Below are positions 7,854 to 14,742 of a stretch of 14,742 bases of DNA, piece after piece. A program made the translations under genes and the position numbers. Source of the stretch: Funneliformis mosseae (Eukaryota; Glomeromycota; Glomeromycetes; Glomerales; Glomeraceae); the NCBI GenBank assembly GCA_910592005.1, contig CAJVPP010002472.1, positions 1 through 14,742 on the forward strand, given 5' to 3'. The notes beneath the pieces are model-generated. The model was not told where the DNA came from and searched no databases. It worked only from the letters and a program-made list of their open reading frames with translations. Each line of letters starts with the position of its first letter. Positions within the stretch are counted from its first letter, which is position 1.

Positions 7854-7997
7854 TTTCTCCTTTCCCCTTTTTTTTTTTGTATTGTTCAAATTCAAATTAC
7901 GAAACGTTTTTCGAAAACTGTTTCTGAGCTGATTTACCAAATCGGGTGCCACTTGTTCGGTAACAAACGGTATCGAATACCGGTATGTATCTCCATG
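7854..7997 (-). pseudogene. Coding-like orphan exon or gene fragment
   Basis: A 48-codon minus-strand frame runs from just after TAG (8000-7998) to TAA (7853-7851). It reads DTYRYSIPFVTEQVAPDLVN, then QLRNSFRKTFRNLNLNN, and ends in lysines. There is no ATG, but the TAG before it follows TTTCAATATC and could be a splice acceptor. A shorter ATG frame in another phase, 7996-7934 (starting MEIHTGIRYR), overlaps it. No family recognised. It probably remains from a longer gene. Confidence 0.3.
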
Positions 7998-8188
7998 CTA
8001 GATATTGAAACTGGTTGACACCTTAATAAAGATAAATTTGAAATGGAAAAAAAAAAAAAAAAACCAGAAATCTAGAACAATATGCATGCAAAGGAACTCT
8101 ATCCTTAAAGTTATGCATAAAAATAAATAAAAAAAGATAAGCTTGCTCGTGTTAAATTTCATTGAACAACCCCAGCCCCCCAAAAAAA

Positions 8189-8195
<7 letters not shown>

Positions 8196-8222
<27 letters not shown>
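8196..8222. repeat. 27-base T homopolymer
   Basis: An uninterrupted T-run is followed by CAG and then two near-copies of AGTAATTTATA (8224 and 8239). It could be the tail of a retroposed sequence on the minus strand or simple homopolymer expansion. Confidence 0.7.
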
Positions 8223-8487
8223 CAGTAATTTATAATATTAGTAATTTATATTGTTGGGATAATATTCTTTCTTTGGAATAAAAGAACAATCTCAACTCTG
8301 ACAAATTCCTGATAGTCAATGAATCCCAAAAAAAGGGTCGTGATACTTGATTGTCAATCTTTTCCTTGACCCACGTGTTTTTGTCAGGGTGTGCCACGTG
8401 AAATGAAAACTCGTGTTAACAGAACTTGTGCCCAGGGGAAACAAATTTTATTTTCTGCTATTTATATCATTACGTGTGATTTTGTGG

Positions 8488-8541
8488 TCTATTTATAACA
8501 TTTTGTGATATTGTGTCTATTTATAACATTTTTGTGATATT
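8488..8541. repeat. Tandem repeat, 28-bp period, two copies
   Basis: TCTATTTATAACATTTTGTG at 8488 recurs at 8516 with one extra T before GTGATATT. Both copies end GTGATATT. Confidence 0.8.
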
Positions 8542-8887
8542 ACATATATTTGAATCAGAAATTGTGATAATATGTGGCACATTTATCACGATTTATGTGA
8601 TTATCTTTTTAAAAATAAGCATCACGTGATAAATATTACTTATCGCTGCGCAGTCATCACGGTAAAAACGTACAATTTAATAATGATTAAAAAAAATACA
8701 TATTTATACATTTAATAAAACAAAAACAATTTAAGTAACTAATTTAATTGTTCGTTAAAAATTATTAACAAAATAAAAGAAAATATATTTAAATGAAAAA
8801 ATTGTTAATAAAAAAATTACAATTGAAAAAAAATTGTTCGTTAAAATACATTTACTCAGCATACGGTAAGAGCAAATGTTGATGATT

Positions 8888-8906
8888 GGGTGAGTGGGTG
8901 AGTGGG
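8888..8906. repeat. GGGTGAGT tandem repeat
   Basis: GGGTGAGT occurs twice in a row and then GGG. It is a short G-rich minisatellite in an A/T-rich setting. Confidence 0.8.
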
Positions 8907-8990
8907 AATTTATGACGTGCAAAAGTAGTGAAAGGGATGAGGTTGTAGCTTAAAACGATGCCGGTGAATCCCGATTCCTGATAAAGTTAT

Positions 8991-9194
8991 TTAATTATTT
9001 TTAATTTTGTGAGGGAAAGATATTATTTTATCTTCATTTTCTTTTTTTCGTACCAACCGCCGCGCTCTTCGTTGGCGGCATATGCGGTTGCCGATACGAT
9101 TACGGTAAACTTCACAGACGAAGCAATATTGGATCGGATTGTTGTTGAAATTACGACGTCCGCAACGAATGCAGTTACGATTGAAGTGTTCCAT
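8991..9194 (-). CDS. Small putative zinc-binding (CxxC...CxxC) basic protein
   Basis: A 67-residue frame starts at ATG 9194-9192. It has Cys8-x2-Cys11 and Cys24-x2-Cys27 separated by 12 residues (CIRCG, then YCFVC), plus Cys39. This spacing fits a small zinc ribbon or similar knuckle. Between and after them it is rich in Arg and Asn (VYRNRIGNRICRQRRARRL), suggesting nucleic-acid contact; that is inference. The last 20 residues are encoded by A/T-rich DNA and are lysine-rich. A possible donor, GTACGA (9053-9048), could remove them by splicing. On the minus strand, TATATAAA lies about 65 bases upstream of the ATG. The opposite strand is also open (62 codons, no ATG start) but hydrophobic and without a motif. 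No exact family was recognised. Confidence 0.45.
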   Translation of the reverse strand: MEHFNRNCIRCGRRNFNNNPIQYCFVCEVYRNRIGNRICRQRRARRLVRKKENEDKIISFPHKIKNN

Positions 9195-9211
9195 TGATTA
9201 TTTTAAATTGT

Positions 9212-9239
9212 GAATGAAAAAAAAATTTTTTCTCATTCA
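9212..9239. repeat. A/T hairpin upstream of the small zinc-type frame
   Basis: GAATGA plus an A-run pairs with a T-run plus TCATTC, with one mismatch. The hairpin lies in the presumed leader of the minus-strand gene. Confidence 0.4.
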
Positions 9240-9510
9240 AAAACCCAAGACGTATTTATATAAAATTTTCGATATCGTCTCACAAGATAAGGTTCTTCAC
9301 ATGTTCATAATGACATTCATTAAGTGTTACGTTTTTATTGAAAGGAACCGGAACCATTCCGTTTTATTATCAGATTTGGAAAGAATGGATTTCTTTTCGA
9401 GGTATATTGTTATTCAAAATAAATGTTGTCTCACAACTTTGAAACTCATGATCATAAAGTTCATAATTGGTGTTTCAAGTGTTATATTGTTCTGTGCTAG
9501 TAATAATTAA
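9214..9510 (+). CDS. Weak open frame, hypothetical, doubtful
   Basis: A 98-residue ATG frame without recognisable motifs. It starts KKKFFLIQKPKTYLYKIF and ends with a hydrophobic stretch (IIKFIIGVSSVILFC) that could be a membrane helix. Its start lies inside the A/T hairpin just upstream of the divergent zinc-type frame. The middle contains GGAACCGGAACCATTCCG, and related AACGGAACC strings recur downstream at about 9519 and 9652, which suggests decayed repeat DNA more than a gene. Confidence 0.15.
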   Translation: MKKKFFLIQKPKTYLYKIFDIVSQDKVLHMFIMTFIKCYVFIERNRNHSVLLSDLERMDFFSRYIVIQNKCCLTTLKLMIIKFIIGVSSVILFCASNN

Positions 9511-9923
9511 TGAAAGAAACGGAACCGATCCGTTATCGATGCATGATACTAGTGCTCTATAAATAAATTTAATAACAATGACTTTTTTGAGGAGATATGA
9601 AAGAAATTGGTCTAACCATTTGAATGACGAATAGGATTCTTAAAAGTATGAACGGAACGGTCTAAAAATGTTTTTATAAGTGGTGTTGTTTTTTTTTTGT
9701 TATAAAGGGTTGGTCAAGCAAGTCATTTTCCTACTTAACAGGTTATTATCCGTAAAACAAAGGAAAATGAAAATAGAAAAATGATTTAATAAAAAAGTAT
9801 TGGGTATTTAAAAATCTTGTGAATCGGAAAATTTTCCTATTTGCTCTTTTAAAAAGAAAAGGAAATCCATACGCAACATCCGATCCAAAAGAGCAATATA
9901 TCGCCATAAAAGTCAAAATTATT
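9511..9923. other. Intergenic, no gene seen
   Basis: Contains AACGGAACCGATCCGTT (about 9519-9535), an inverted repeat AACGGA/TCCGTT, and a second AACGGAACGG at about 9652. A frame open on the plus strand from 9819 has no ATG before 9924. Confidence 0.4.
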
Positions 9924-10115
9924 ATGTCAGACATGATACAGATGTTACGGATGATGCTAAATGATATCATTGATTCAATTGATTCGATTGTGATGAACCC
10001 TCATTTCGAATTATGCAGGGAGAAGTGTCTGATCCAAAATTTTTTTCAATGTTTGGTTTCGTGCGATGTTATACGTTTGTTTCAACACGTAATACAAAAT
10101 AAAAAAAAAGGTTAA
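9924..10115 (+). CDS. Weak open frame, hypothetical, doubtful
   Basis: From ATG 9924 the frame encodes 63 residues. It is methionine- and isoleucine-rich at first (SDMIQMLRMMLNDIIDSID), with four Cys in the second half (ELCREKCLIQNFFQCLVSC). The frame is open upstream to 9819 (KRKGNPYATSDPKEQYIAIK), so this may be the end of an older coding exon. No homology recognised. The opposite strand is open over part of the same DNA. Confidence 0.18.
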   Translation: MSDMIQMLRMMLNDIIDSIDSIVMNPHFELCREKCLIQNFFQCLVSCDVIRLFQHVIQNKKKG

Positions 10116-10423
10116 ATTCGTCATCTGATAAAAATTCTTTGTTCCCAGCCTAATTCAAAATGGTAATGTGGTTTACCTAAACATATGCATCATGTGTAAT
10201 GCAATTGCTTGCGATACCCAACTTAAAAAATTCTTATCGAACCATCAATGAAGTGTTTCCTCATGGTAGGTAAACAAAAAAAGGGGGGAAATTTTTATGG
10301 CACGGGACTACTTGTGATTCATATAATTTGACACTGCCGGGAAACTTATTTGTCACATTGTTAATTTCCATAACGCCATAATGCCAGCCAAAAATTAAGC
10401 GGAGTGACAATTTTTATTCAACT
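10116..10423. other. Intergenic, no gene seen
   Basis: The only structure noted is a 9-bp inverted repeat, GTTTACCTA at 10171-10179 and TAGGTAAAC at 10267-10275, enclosing 87 bp. There is also a GGGGGG run at about 10283. Confidence 0.45.
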
Positions 10424-12530
10424 TTAATAGGTCGTTGTTTATAAGAAGACTTGTAAAAAAAAATTAAATTAAAAAATTTTCAAAGCTCATTAAAAGATTA
10501 TATCCTTTTGAAAATATATTAGAAAATATAATTTTTTATATTTACTGTAAAAATATTTTCAAATTAATTTAATCTATTAAAATCTTATTAAAAAATTAAA
10601 TTATTAAATTATAAATTTTTATTATATTAATTATTAGAATAATTTTATATTATATTTTAAAATTTTAATTTAATATAAAGAATTTTTTTTAAAAAAAAAA
10701 AAATCTTTAATTAAATTTATTTATAATTTAATATTTTATTTTAATAATATTTATATTTTTAAATATTAATTGTATAATAAAATAAAAGGTAATAAAAAAA
10801 ATTTAATTAAATTACTATATGCAGATTTATTTATAATAATTATAATTTTAAATTATCTAATAAAAAAAGTATGCTTATATAAGAAAATTATTCTATATTA
10901 AATAAATAAGATTAAATAATTTTTTTTTAAAATTTATTTTATTAATGATTAAAGTTATAATACAAATTTTATTTATACATAGATTGTTAAAATACAGATT
11001 AAATGATATAACCAACATTAATATTCTTTTTGCTAATATAAAAATTTAAGAAATTAGCCATATGACAGATATAAGGTGATAAATAATAATTTTTTACTAA
11101 AAATTTCCTAAAAGAAATAGTAAAAAAAAAATGAAGAAAATGTGTAATACTGATAACAAATATATGTTATATAATCTAGATTTCAATTATTCTGTATTAA
11201 CTTAGAAAGTTTTAAGTTATAAAATATATTGAATATTATAATTTTAATTTAATAATTATACTTTAGTGTAAATTGACGAATTACTAATTAAATTGTATTT
11301 TGATACATAAATTATATTTTAATAGATATAATTATTTTATTAATAATTTATAATAAATGTTAGATTAATATAGTTAATTTTAATATTATCAAAATTAATT
11401 AATGTTAAATTATACTAATTAATATATAGTTATAACTAATATTAAAAAGTTCATTAAAGTTAAATTTAAAATTTATAAAATAAAATTATACTTAATAAAT
11501 AAAAATATAAATAACAGTTTTAAATAAAAATTTATAAAATAAGCTATATAAAAGTAAAAAATTTTAAATATCTAAAAAAAATAAATAAGATAAATTTGAA
11601 AATTATTTAAAAAAATTTATTAAAAATAAATTTATAAAATTTTGATATAAATTTTATATGTATTTTAAAATATTAATTATAAAAAAGAAAGGATTAATTA
11701 GTAACTGAAACTAAATATTAAATTAAATATTAAGGTTATAATTGTTGATTTATAATTAATATTAAATTAGAATTTTTAACATGTGTTACTAATTTAATTT
11801 CAATTATAATGTTTAATAAATATTTAAATTAATTATAATTATATAAATGTTTATTATAATTATTTAAATTAAATTTTAAAATATTATATATAATTTTTTA
11901 ATTTAATATTTTATGTATAACTAAGTATCTTTTTCTTTTTTATTATAACTTTTTATTAATAAATCAGCTTAATTATTTTGCAATAAATCAAATTATTTTT
12001 GATTAAATTTTTTTTGTTTATTTAAAAATATTTAAAAAAAAATTATAATATAATTGAGGATTATAAAGCAATTAAAGAAACTTTTATTTTAATTAAACTT
12101 TTTTTAAAAATAATATTTAATATTTTATTAATTAAAATTAAAAACTTATTTCTTAAATAATAAGAATTTTTATCTAAATTTTAGTAGTAATTTTCAATAA
12201 AATAAAATGTATAATAACTTATATAATTTTCAGCTTAAATAATATATTTAAATATATAAAAATTAATATTATATAGATGCTTTACAGTAGAAAGAAAGGA
12301 GATTACAAAAAAAAAATTTAACTTTACTATTAATATTATTAACTCAAAAAAAAAAAAATTTTCTTTTTTTCTGCATTTATATGTAATTTTAGATACTTTA
12401 CAAAGATTATTAATAATATAATATAAAATATATAAAATAATAAATTTTAGTTTATATAAAAAATTACTTTTATTAAAGACATTTGTATAGATAATTTTAT
12501 TTTTAAGATAACGATAAAATTATAAAAAAT
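10424..12530. repeat. Extremely A/T-rich block 2
   Basis: About 2.1 kb that is almost pure A and T, with no gene-like frame. The left edge is CAACTTTAATAGGTCGTTG (10419-10437), matching the left edge of block 1 apart from one extra T. The composition changes abruptly back to mixed at about 12535, where coding-like DNA resumes. No terminal inverted repeat was seen pairing the two ends of the block. Confidence 0.5.
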
Positions 12531-12625
12531 TTGTAACTTTCGTCCATGTCACTTCCGGATATATCTATAGCCAGACAACCAACAATACTTTCCGCACCAT
12601 CTTCATTTTCGCTTTTTTGAAGCAT
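12503..12625 (-). pseudogene. Coding-like 40-residue frame at the block edge
   Basis: The ATG at 12625-12623 opens a frame reading QKSENEDGAESIVGCLAIDI then SGSDMDESYK, ending inside the A/T-rich block at TAA 12505-12503. It overlaps, in another phase, the end of the interrupted frame described at 12565-13100. An A6 run at the overlap (the T6 at 12613-12618 on the plus strand) would be a natural place for a one-base slip joining LAECFKK to SENEDGAES. The acidic, serine-rich character looks coding. No family recognised. Confidence 0.3.
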
Positions 12626-13100
12626 TCAGCTAAACGATTTATCCGAATGAACATAAGTGTAGGTTCCCCGTAATGTTTCGGGCGAAACCCCTGAGCTCTG
12701 GGCCAAACTTTTTTTAACTTTTAACAACTAAACAAATTTGATTTATTATCATATAAATAAGTGTGGCTAAACTTAACAAATAAATTACATCCCTCTACAT
12801 TTCGCCTTTAAGTTACGCCATTTGTCCTAAATTGCCCAAACTCAAAATATTTCCAAATTTGGGTTTCGTCCGAAACATTAGTTCCCCGTGAGAGAAATTA
12901 TCATCGGAAGCTATTTTGAACAAAGAAGTTAGAGAGATCAAGGCTCGATCGCTTAATACATTGACAAAAATAGATAGCTGGACGATAAAATGATCACTAA
13001 CCTCCGACCGACACGTATACATCGGTTCTATATCTTCCAACGTCATTTTATTGACTGTTGTTGTGGTTCTTAAACTGCGATTCCGTATTGGCGAATCGTG
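12565..13100 (-). pseudogene. Open frame interrupted by a small transposon, product unidentified
   Basis: On the minus strand a frame is open from about 13100, with its first ATG at 13046. It reads TLEDIEPMYTCRSEVSDHF, LSIFVNVLSDRALISLTSL and KIASDDNFSHGE, up to position 12882. There the transposon at 12671-12880 begins; reading continues into it by chance to TAA at 12815-12813. If the element and one 8-bp target duplication are set aside, the same phase continues beyond it as PTLMFIRINRLAECFKK, to TAG at 12567-12565. Phase being kept across the insertion supports a real coding exon that was hit by the element. From the ATG the restored frame would be 87 residues. The upstream 18 codons before the ATG (DSPIRNRSLRTTTTVNK) are also open, so this may be an internal exon. 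No family recognised. Confidence 0.45.
12663..12888. mobile_element. MITE with 20-bp terminal inverted repeats and target duplication
   Basis: The element spans 12671-12880, 210 bp. The left end is TAATGTTTCGGGCGAAACCC, and the right end read inward is TAATGTTTCGGACGAAACCC, so 19 of 20 bases match. Exact direct repeats GTTCCCCG flank it at 12663-12670 and 12881-12888. Counted as 9 bp (GTTCCCCGT), the duplication would also match, at the cost of one unpaired end base. Each terminus carries its own 14-bp palindrome, GTTTCG-NN-CGAAAC. The interior is A/T-rich with no transposase, so the element is non-autonomous. An 8-bp duplication suggests hAT or a related superfamily, a 9-bp one Mutator-like. 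Confidence 0.85.
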
Positions 13101-13890
13101 TTAAGATATGTAATCAAAAATGGGGATAATATGACGGGTTTTTCGTATGCACTTTAGCTTTTGTTTTAACAATTTTTTTTACATCATAAACTCTGTGATT
13201 TCATCATGATGTACCCAAGAATGCATTAATGATACAGCATGCAAAAAAATCTTTTAAAATAAAAATGTTATTCATAAATAATCAAAGTTTAAACAAACAA
13301 TATATTTTAAATCTAATACATACCCACTCAATTCCATCAATGTAGTTAAAAAAAAAAATCACCTATGATACAGTATCTCATCCTTTTTTTGTTATAGCTA
13401 TCATCTTCGGCTGCTTCTTGAATATGCATTATCAGTGAACGGATATTTTGACATGTATGTAAATTTAAGTGTACATAGAATAATAGTGAAAGAAGGAGAT
13501 GTTTTAAATCAAGGTTCTGATTGCGTGATTAAATAAAGTATTTCTGAGGATAAATAAAACGTTATCAATTTTCGTTAACGTCGCGCCCAGTATTAATTTA
13601 ATAATTTAATATGCATTCGGACAAGAGGGACCTTTTTGTGAAGAATAAAAAATAATTATAAGAGGGAATTCCAATAAAATTATTGATTCATCTACATAAC
13701 ATTGAATCCCTTTAGTTAACTGTATTTATAGAATAACGCGTAGAAAAATTTAATAATTAATATATGATAACGAATAAGCTTTAAATAAATACTTACATAT
13801 TGTTTCATTTTCTTTACTGTACTAGGGAGTTTGAGTCTTGGGTTGTTAAATTTATACTCGTAAATAGAGGGTCGATTTAAAATTATTATA
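13101..13890. other. Intergenic, no gene seen
   Basis: A/T-rich DNA without a supportable frame. A 60-codon minus-strand frame at 13716-13898 has no motif and overlaps A/T-rich DNA. No repeat of note. Confidence 0.5.
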
Positions 13891-13895
13891 TGAGG

Positions 13896-14008
13896 CACGT
13901 GACTGAAATATACGTTTTGTTACGTCATAAAAAAAAGAATATTTGATTTTAATTTGAAAGGGGTTGAAAAAAAAAATTTTTTATTCAAAAAAAAAACGTC
14001 GTATAAAT
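13896..14008 (+). promoter_or_regulatory. Promoter-like region of the repeat-peptide gene
   Basis: CACGTG at 13896-13901 is a bHLH-type site and TTACGTCA at 13920-13927 is a bZIP/CRE-type site. Both are followed by TATAAAT at 14002-14008, in correct order and orientation for the small gene starting at 14142. A short upstream ATG frame (14042-14113, 23 residues) lies between the TATA box and that start. Confidence 0.4.
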
Positions 14009-14041
14009 CTACAAAAAATTATTTTTACTTTATATATTTAT

Positions 14042-14113
14042 ATGAAAAAAACGATGACAACTACTACAGTTGTGAATTTTACCATTCAGTTTAACGACGA
14101 CAACGTGTTTTAA
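14042..14113 (+). other. Possible upstream open reading frame
   Basis: A 23-codon ATG frame (begins MKKTMTTTTVVNF) ends 28 bp before the ATG at 14142. It contains a hairpin, ACAACT-ACTAC-AGTTGT (14057-14073). If the TATA box at 14002 is used, this ATG is the first in the transcript and could reduce translation of the gene behind it. Confidence 0.3.
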
Positions 14114-14141
14114 ATACACAATCCTCAACATCAAATCCACT

Positions 14142-14279
14142 ATGTTGAGACAACAAAATACGATGGCGCAATTCGACTTCGCGACTGCTGCACCACAAGA
14201 AAACGAATTAAAGCAATTGAAGGTGGTAACGACTTATTCTGCGATCGAATCAAGTGATTCGGTCGCCTTTAAAGAATAA
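14142..14279 (+). CDS. Small hypothetical protein ending in a TTYSAxESSDSVAFK unit
   Basis: An intact 45-residue frame runs from ATG 14142 to TAA 14277-14279. A second in-frame ATG at 14163 is also possible. It starts LRQQNTMAQFDFATAAPQEN and ends TTYSAIESSDSVAFKE. The leader before the ATG is C/A-rich (CAACATCAAATCCACT), as is common before fungal starts, and a TATA box lies about 135 bp upstream. Codons are GC-richer than the surroundings. The last 16 residues are the first unit of a tandem repeat that continues, in broken frames, beyond the stop. The stop comes from bases present in this unit but missing from the others. The protein may once have been longer, with several units. No family recognised and no signal peptide seen. 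Confidence 0.4.
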   Translation: MLRQQNTMAQFDFATAAPQENELKQLKVVTTYSAIESSDSVAFKE

Positions 14280-14500
14280 AAGCGTCGACATGGACATACT
14301 CTGCAGTTGAATCAAGCGATTCGGTGGCTATTAACGTCGATACGACTTATTCTGCAGTTGAATCAAGCGATTCAGTTGCTTTTAAACGTCGACATGGATT
14401 TTAACGACATATACTGCAATGCGAATCAAGTGATTCGGTGTCTTTTAAACGTCGACGTACTCTGCAATCGAATCAAGCGATTCGGTGGCTTTTTAAAGAA
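14220..14500 (+). repeat. Five tandem units encoding a TTYSAVESSDSVAFK-like peptide
   Basis: Each unit carries a 14-bp palindromic core, GAATCAAG(T/C)GATTC, at 14247, 14309, 14360, 14423 and 14470. Most are followed by a GCTTTTAAA-like stretch and GTCGAC. The period varies (62, 51, 63 and 47 bp). Unit 1 ends the 14142 frame. Units 2 and 3 share a second frame, open 14273-14401, reading TYSAVESSDSVAINVD and TTYSAVESSDSVAFKRR. Unit 4 has one extra base before GAATC, and unit 5 is again out of phase. Differences among units 1 to 3 are mostly silent (AGT/AGC, TCG/TCA, GTC/GTG/GTT, GCC/GCT), so the peptide was once under selection. Confidence 0.8.
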
Positions 14501-14516
14501 TCTAAGTTTAATCTAA

Positions 14517-14742
14517 ATCTACTTTTACATATTTCAATTTGTTTTTAACCATTTTTTTTAACAAAAAAACTCGCGTTAGTGCTATTATGAAAAATTAGAA
14601 TATTTACTCAATCTTAATATGTATAGAGAATTTTATATCTAGACCAAGTGTTTATTATCAAAATAAAAAAAAAATCTAAACTTTTATTTTCTAATTATAT
14701 TATTCTACCATCTTAAATCGTTCATTTTATTTCGGTATAATG
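14517..14742. other. Intergenic, no gene seen
   Basis: A/T-rich DNA after the tandem units up to the end of the window, without structure of note. Confidence 0.5.

Larger units (their letters stand above)
8225..8990. other. Non-coding stretch rich in CACGTG and ATCAC/GTGAT
   Basis: No gene seen. The stretch holds CACGTG boxes at about 8372, 8393 and 8623 and many GTGAT/ATCAC pentamers between 8468 and 8660. It also has the palindrome ATCACGTGAT at 8621-8630, CTGCGCAG at about 8646, and a tandem GGGTGAGT at 8888-8906. CACGTG is a classic bHLH-factor site, but no gene start is nearby to regulate. Confidence 0.5.

Noticed and set aside
7998..8183. 61-residue minus-strand frame
   Set aside because: Contains a Phe run from a homopolymer and has no motif. 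The coding-like text lies beyond its stop.
9009..9197. Plus-strand frame opposite the small zinc-type protein
   Set aside because: Begins at GTG, has a homopolymer-derived start and no motif. The minus strand has ordered cysteine pairs, an ATG and a TATA-like element.
9746..9970. 74-residue minus-strand frame
   Set aside because: Phe- and Ile-rich, overlaps a plus-strand frame and has no features.
14307..14516. 69-residue plus-strand frame across the tandem units
   Set aside because: Begins at TTG and is an off-phase reading of the repeat. The silent-site pattern points to the TTYSAVESSDSVAFK phase instead.
1..14742. tRNA, rRNA and CRISPR structures
   Set aside because: No tRNA box A/box B pair with a foldable arm set, no rRNA-like segment, and no regularly spaced repeats with unique spacers. 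The 6774-6934 array has irregular spacing and short motifs.

Overview
The window looks like nuclear DNA of an arbuscular mycorrhizal fungus of the Rhizophagus/Glomus type. The argument rests on three things: strongly A+T-rich intergenic DNA with long A and T homopolymers, fungal-type GT..AG intron signals, and one intact single-exon F-box/leucine-rich-repeat protein of the kind that is hugely expanded in Rhizophagus irregularis. The species call is inference from style and from memory of the protein family. No rRNA, tRNA or CRISPR array was recognised.

Layout. 1-351: a small possible gene on the + strand with one 84-nt intron. 352-2100: degraded DNA with coding-like scraps on both strands. 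2425-3879 (-): the F-box protein, the only confident full gene. 4498-5692: an extremely A/T-rich block. 5693-5912: a short interval bounded by 13-bp inverted repeats. 6398-7223: GC-richer DNA with hairpins, a dispersed motif and coding-like minus-strand frames, probably a transposon-derived composite. 7231-7810: a promoter-like module present twice in tandem. 7854-7997 (-): a coding-like fragment. 8225-8990: ATCAC/GTGAT-rich non-coding DNA. 8991-9194 (-): a small CxxC...CxxC protein. 9214-10423: weak open frames. 10424-12530: a second A/T-rich block that begins with the same sequence as the first. 12565-13100 (-): an open frame split by a miniature inverted-repeat transposon with target-site duplications. 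13101-14041: mostly empty, with promoter-like sites at the end. 14142-14500: a small gene whose last peptide segment is repeated in tandem and then decays.

The genes do not form a pathway. The window reads as an accessory, repeat-rich stretch: one living F-box gene, one or two small candidate genes, and many remnants. The most interesting signals are the transposon insertion with a reconstructable empty site (12663-12888), the tandem peptide repeat whose units differ mainly at silent positions (14220-14500), the duplicated promoter-like module (7231-7810), and the shared left border of the two A/T-rich blocks.
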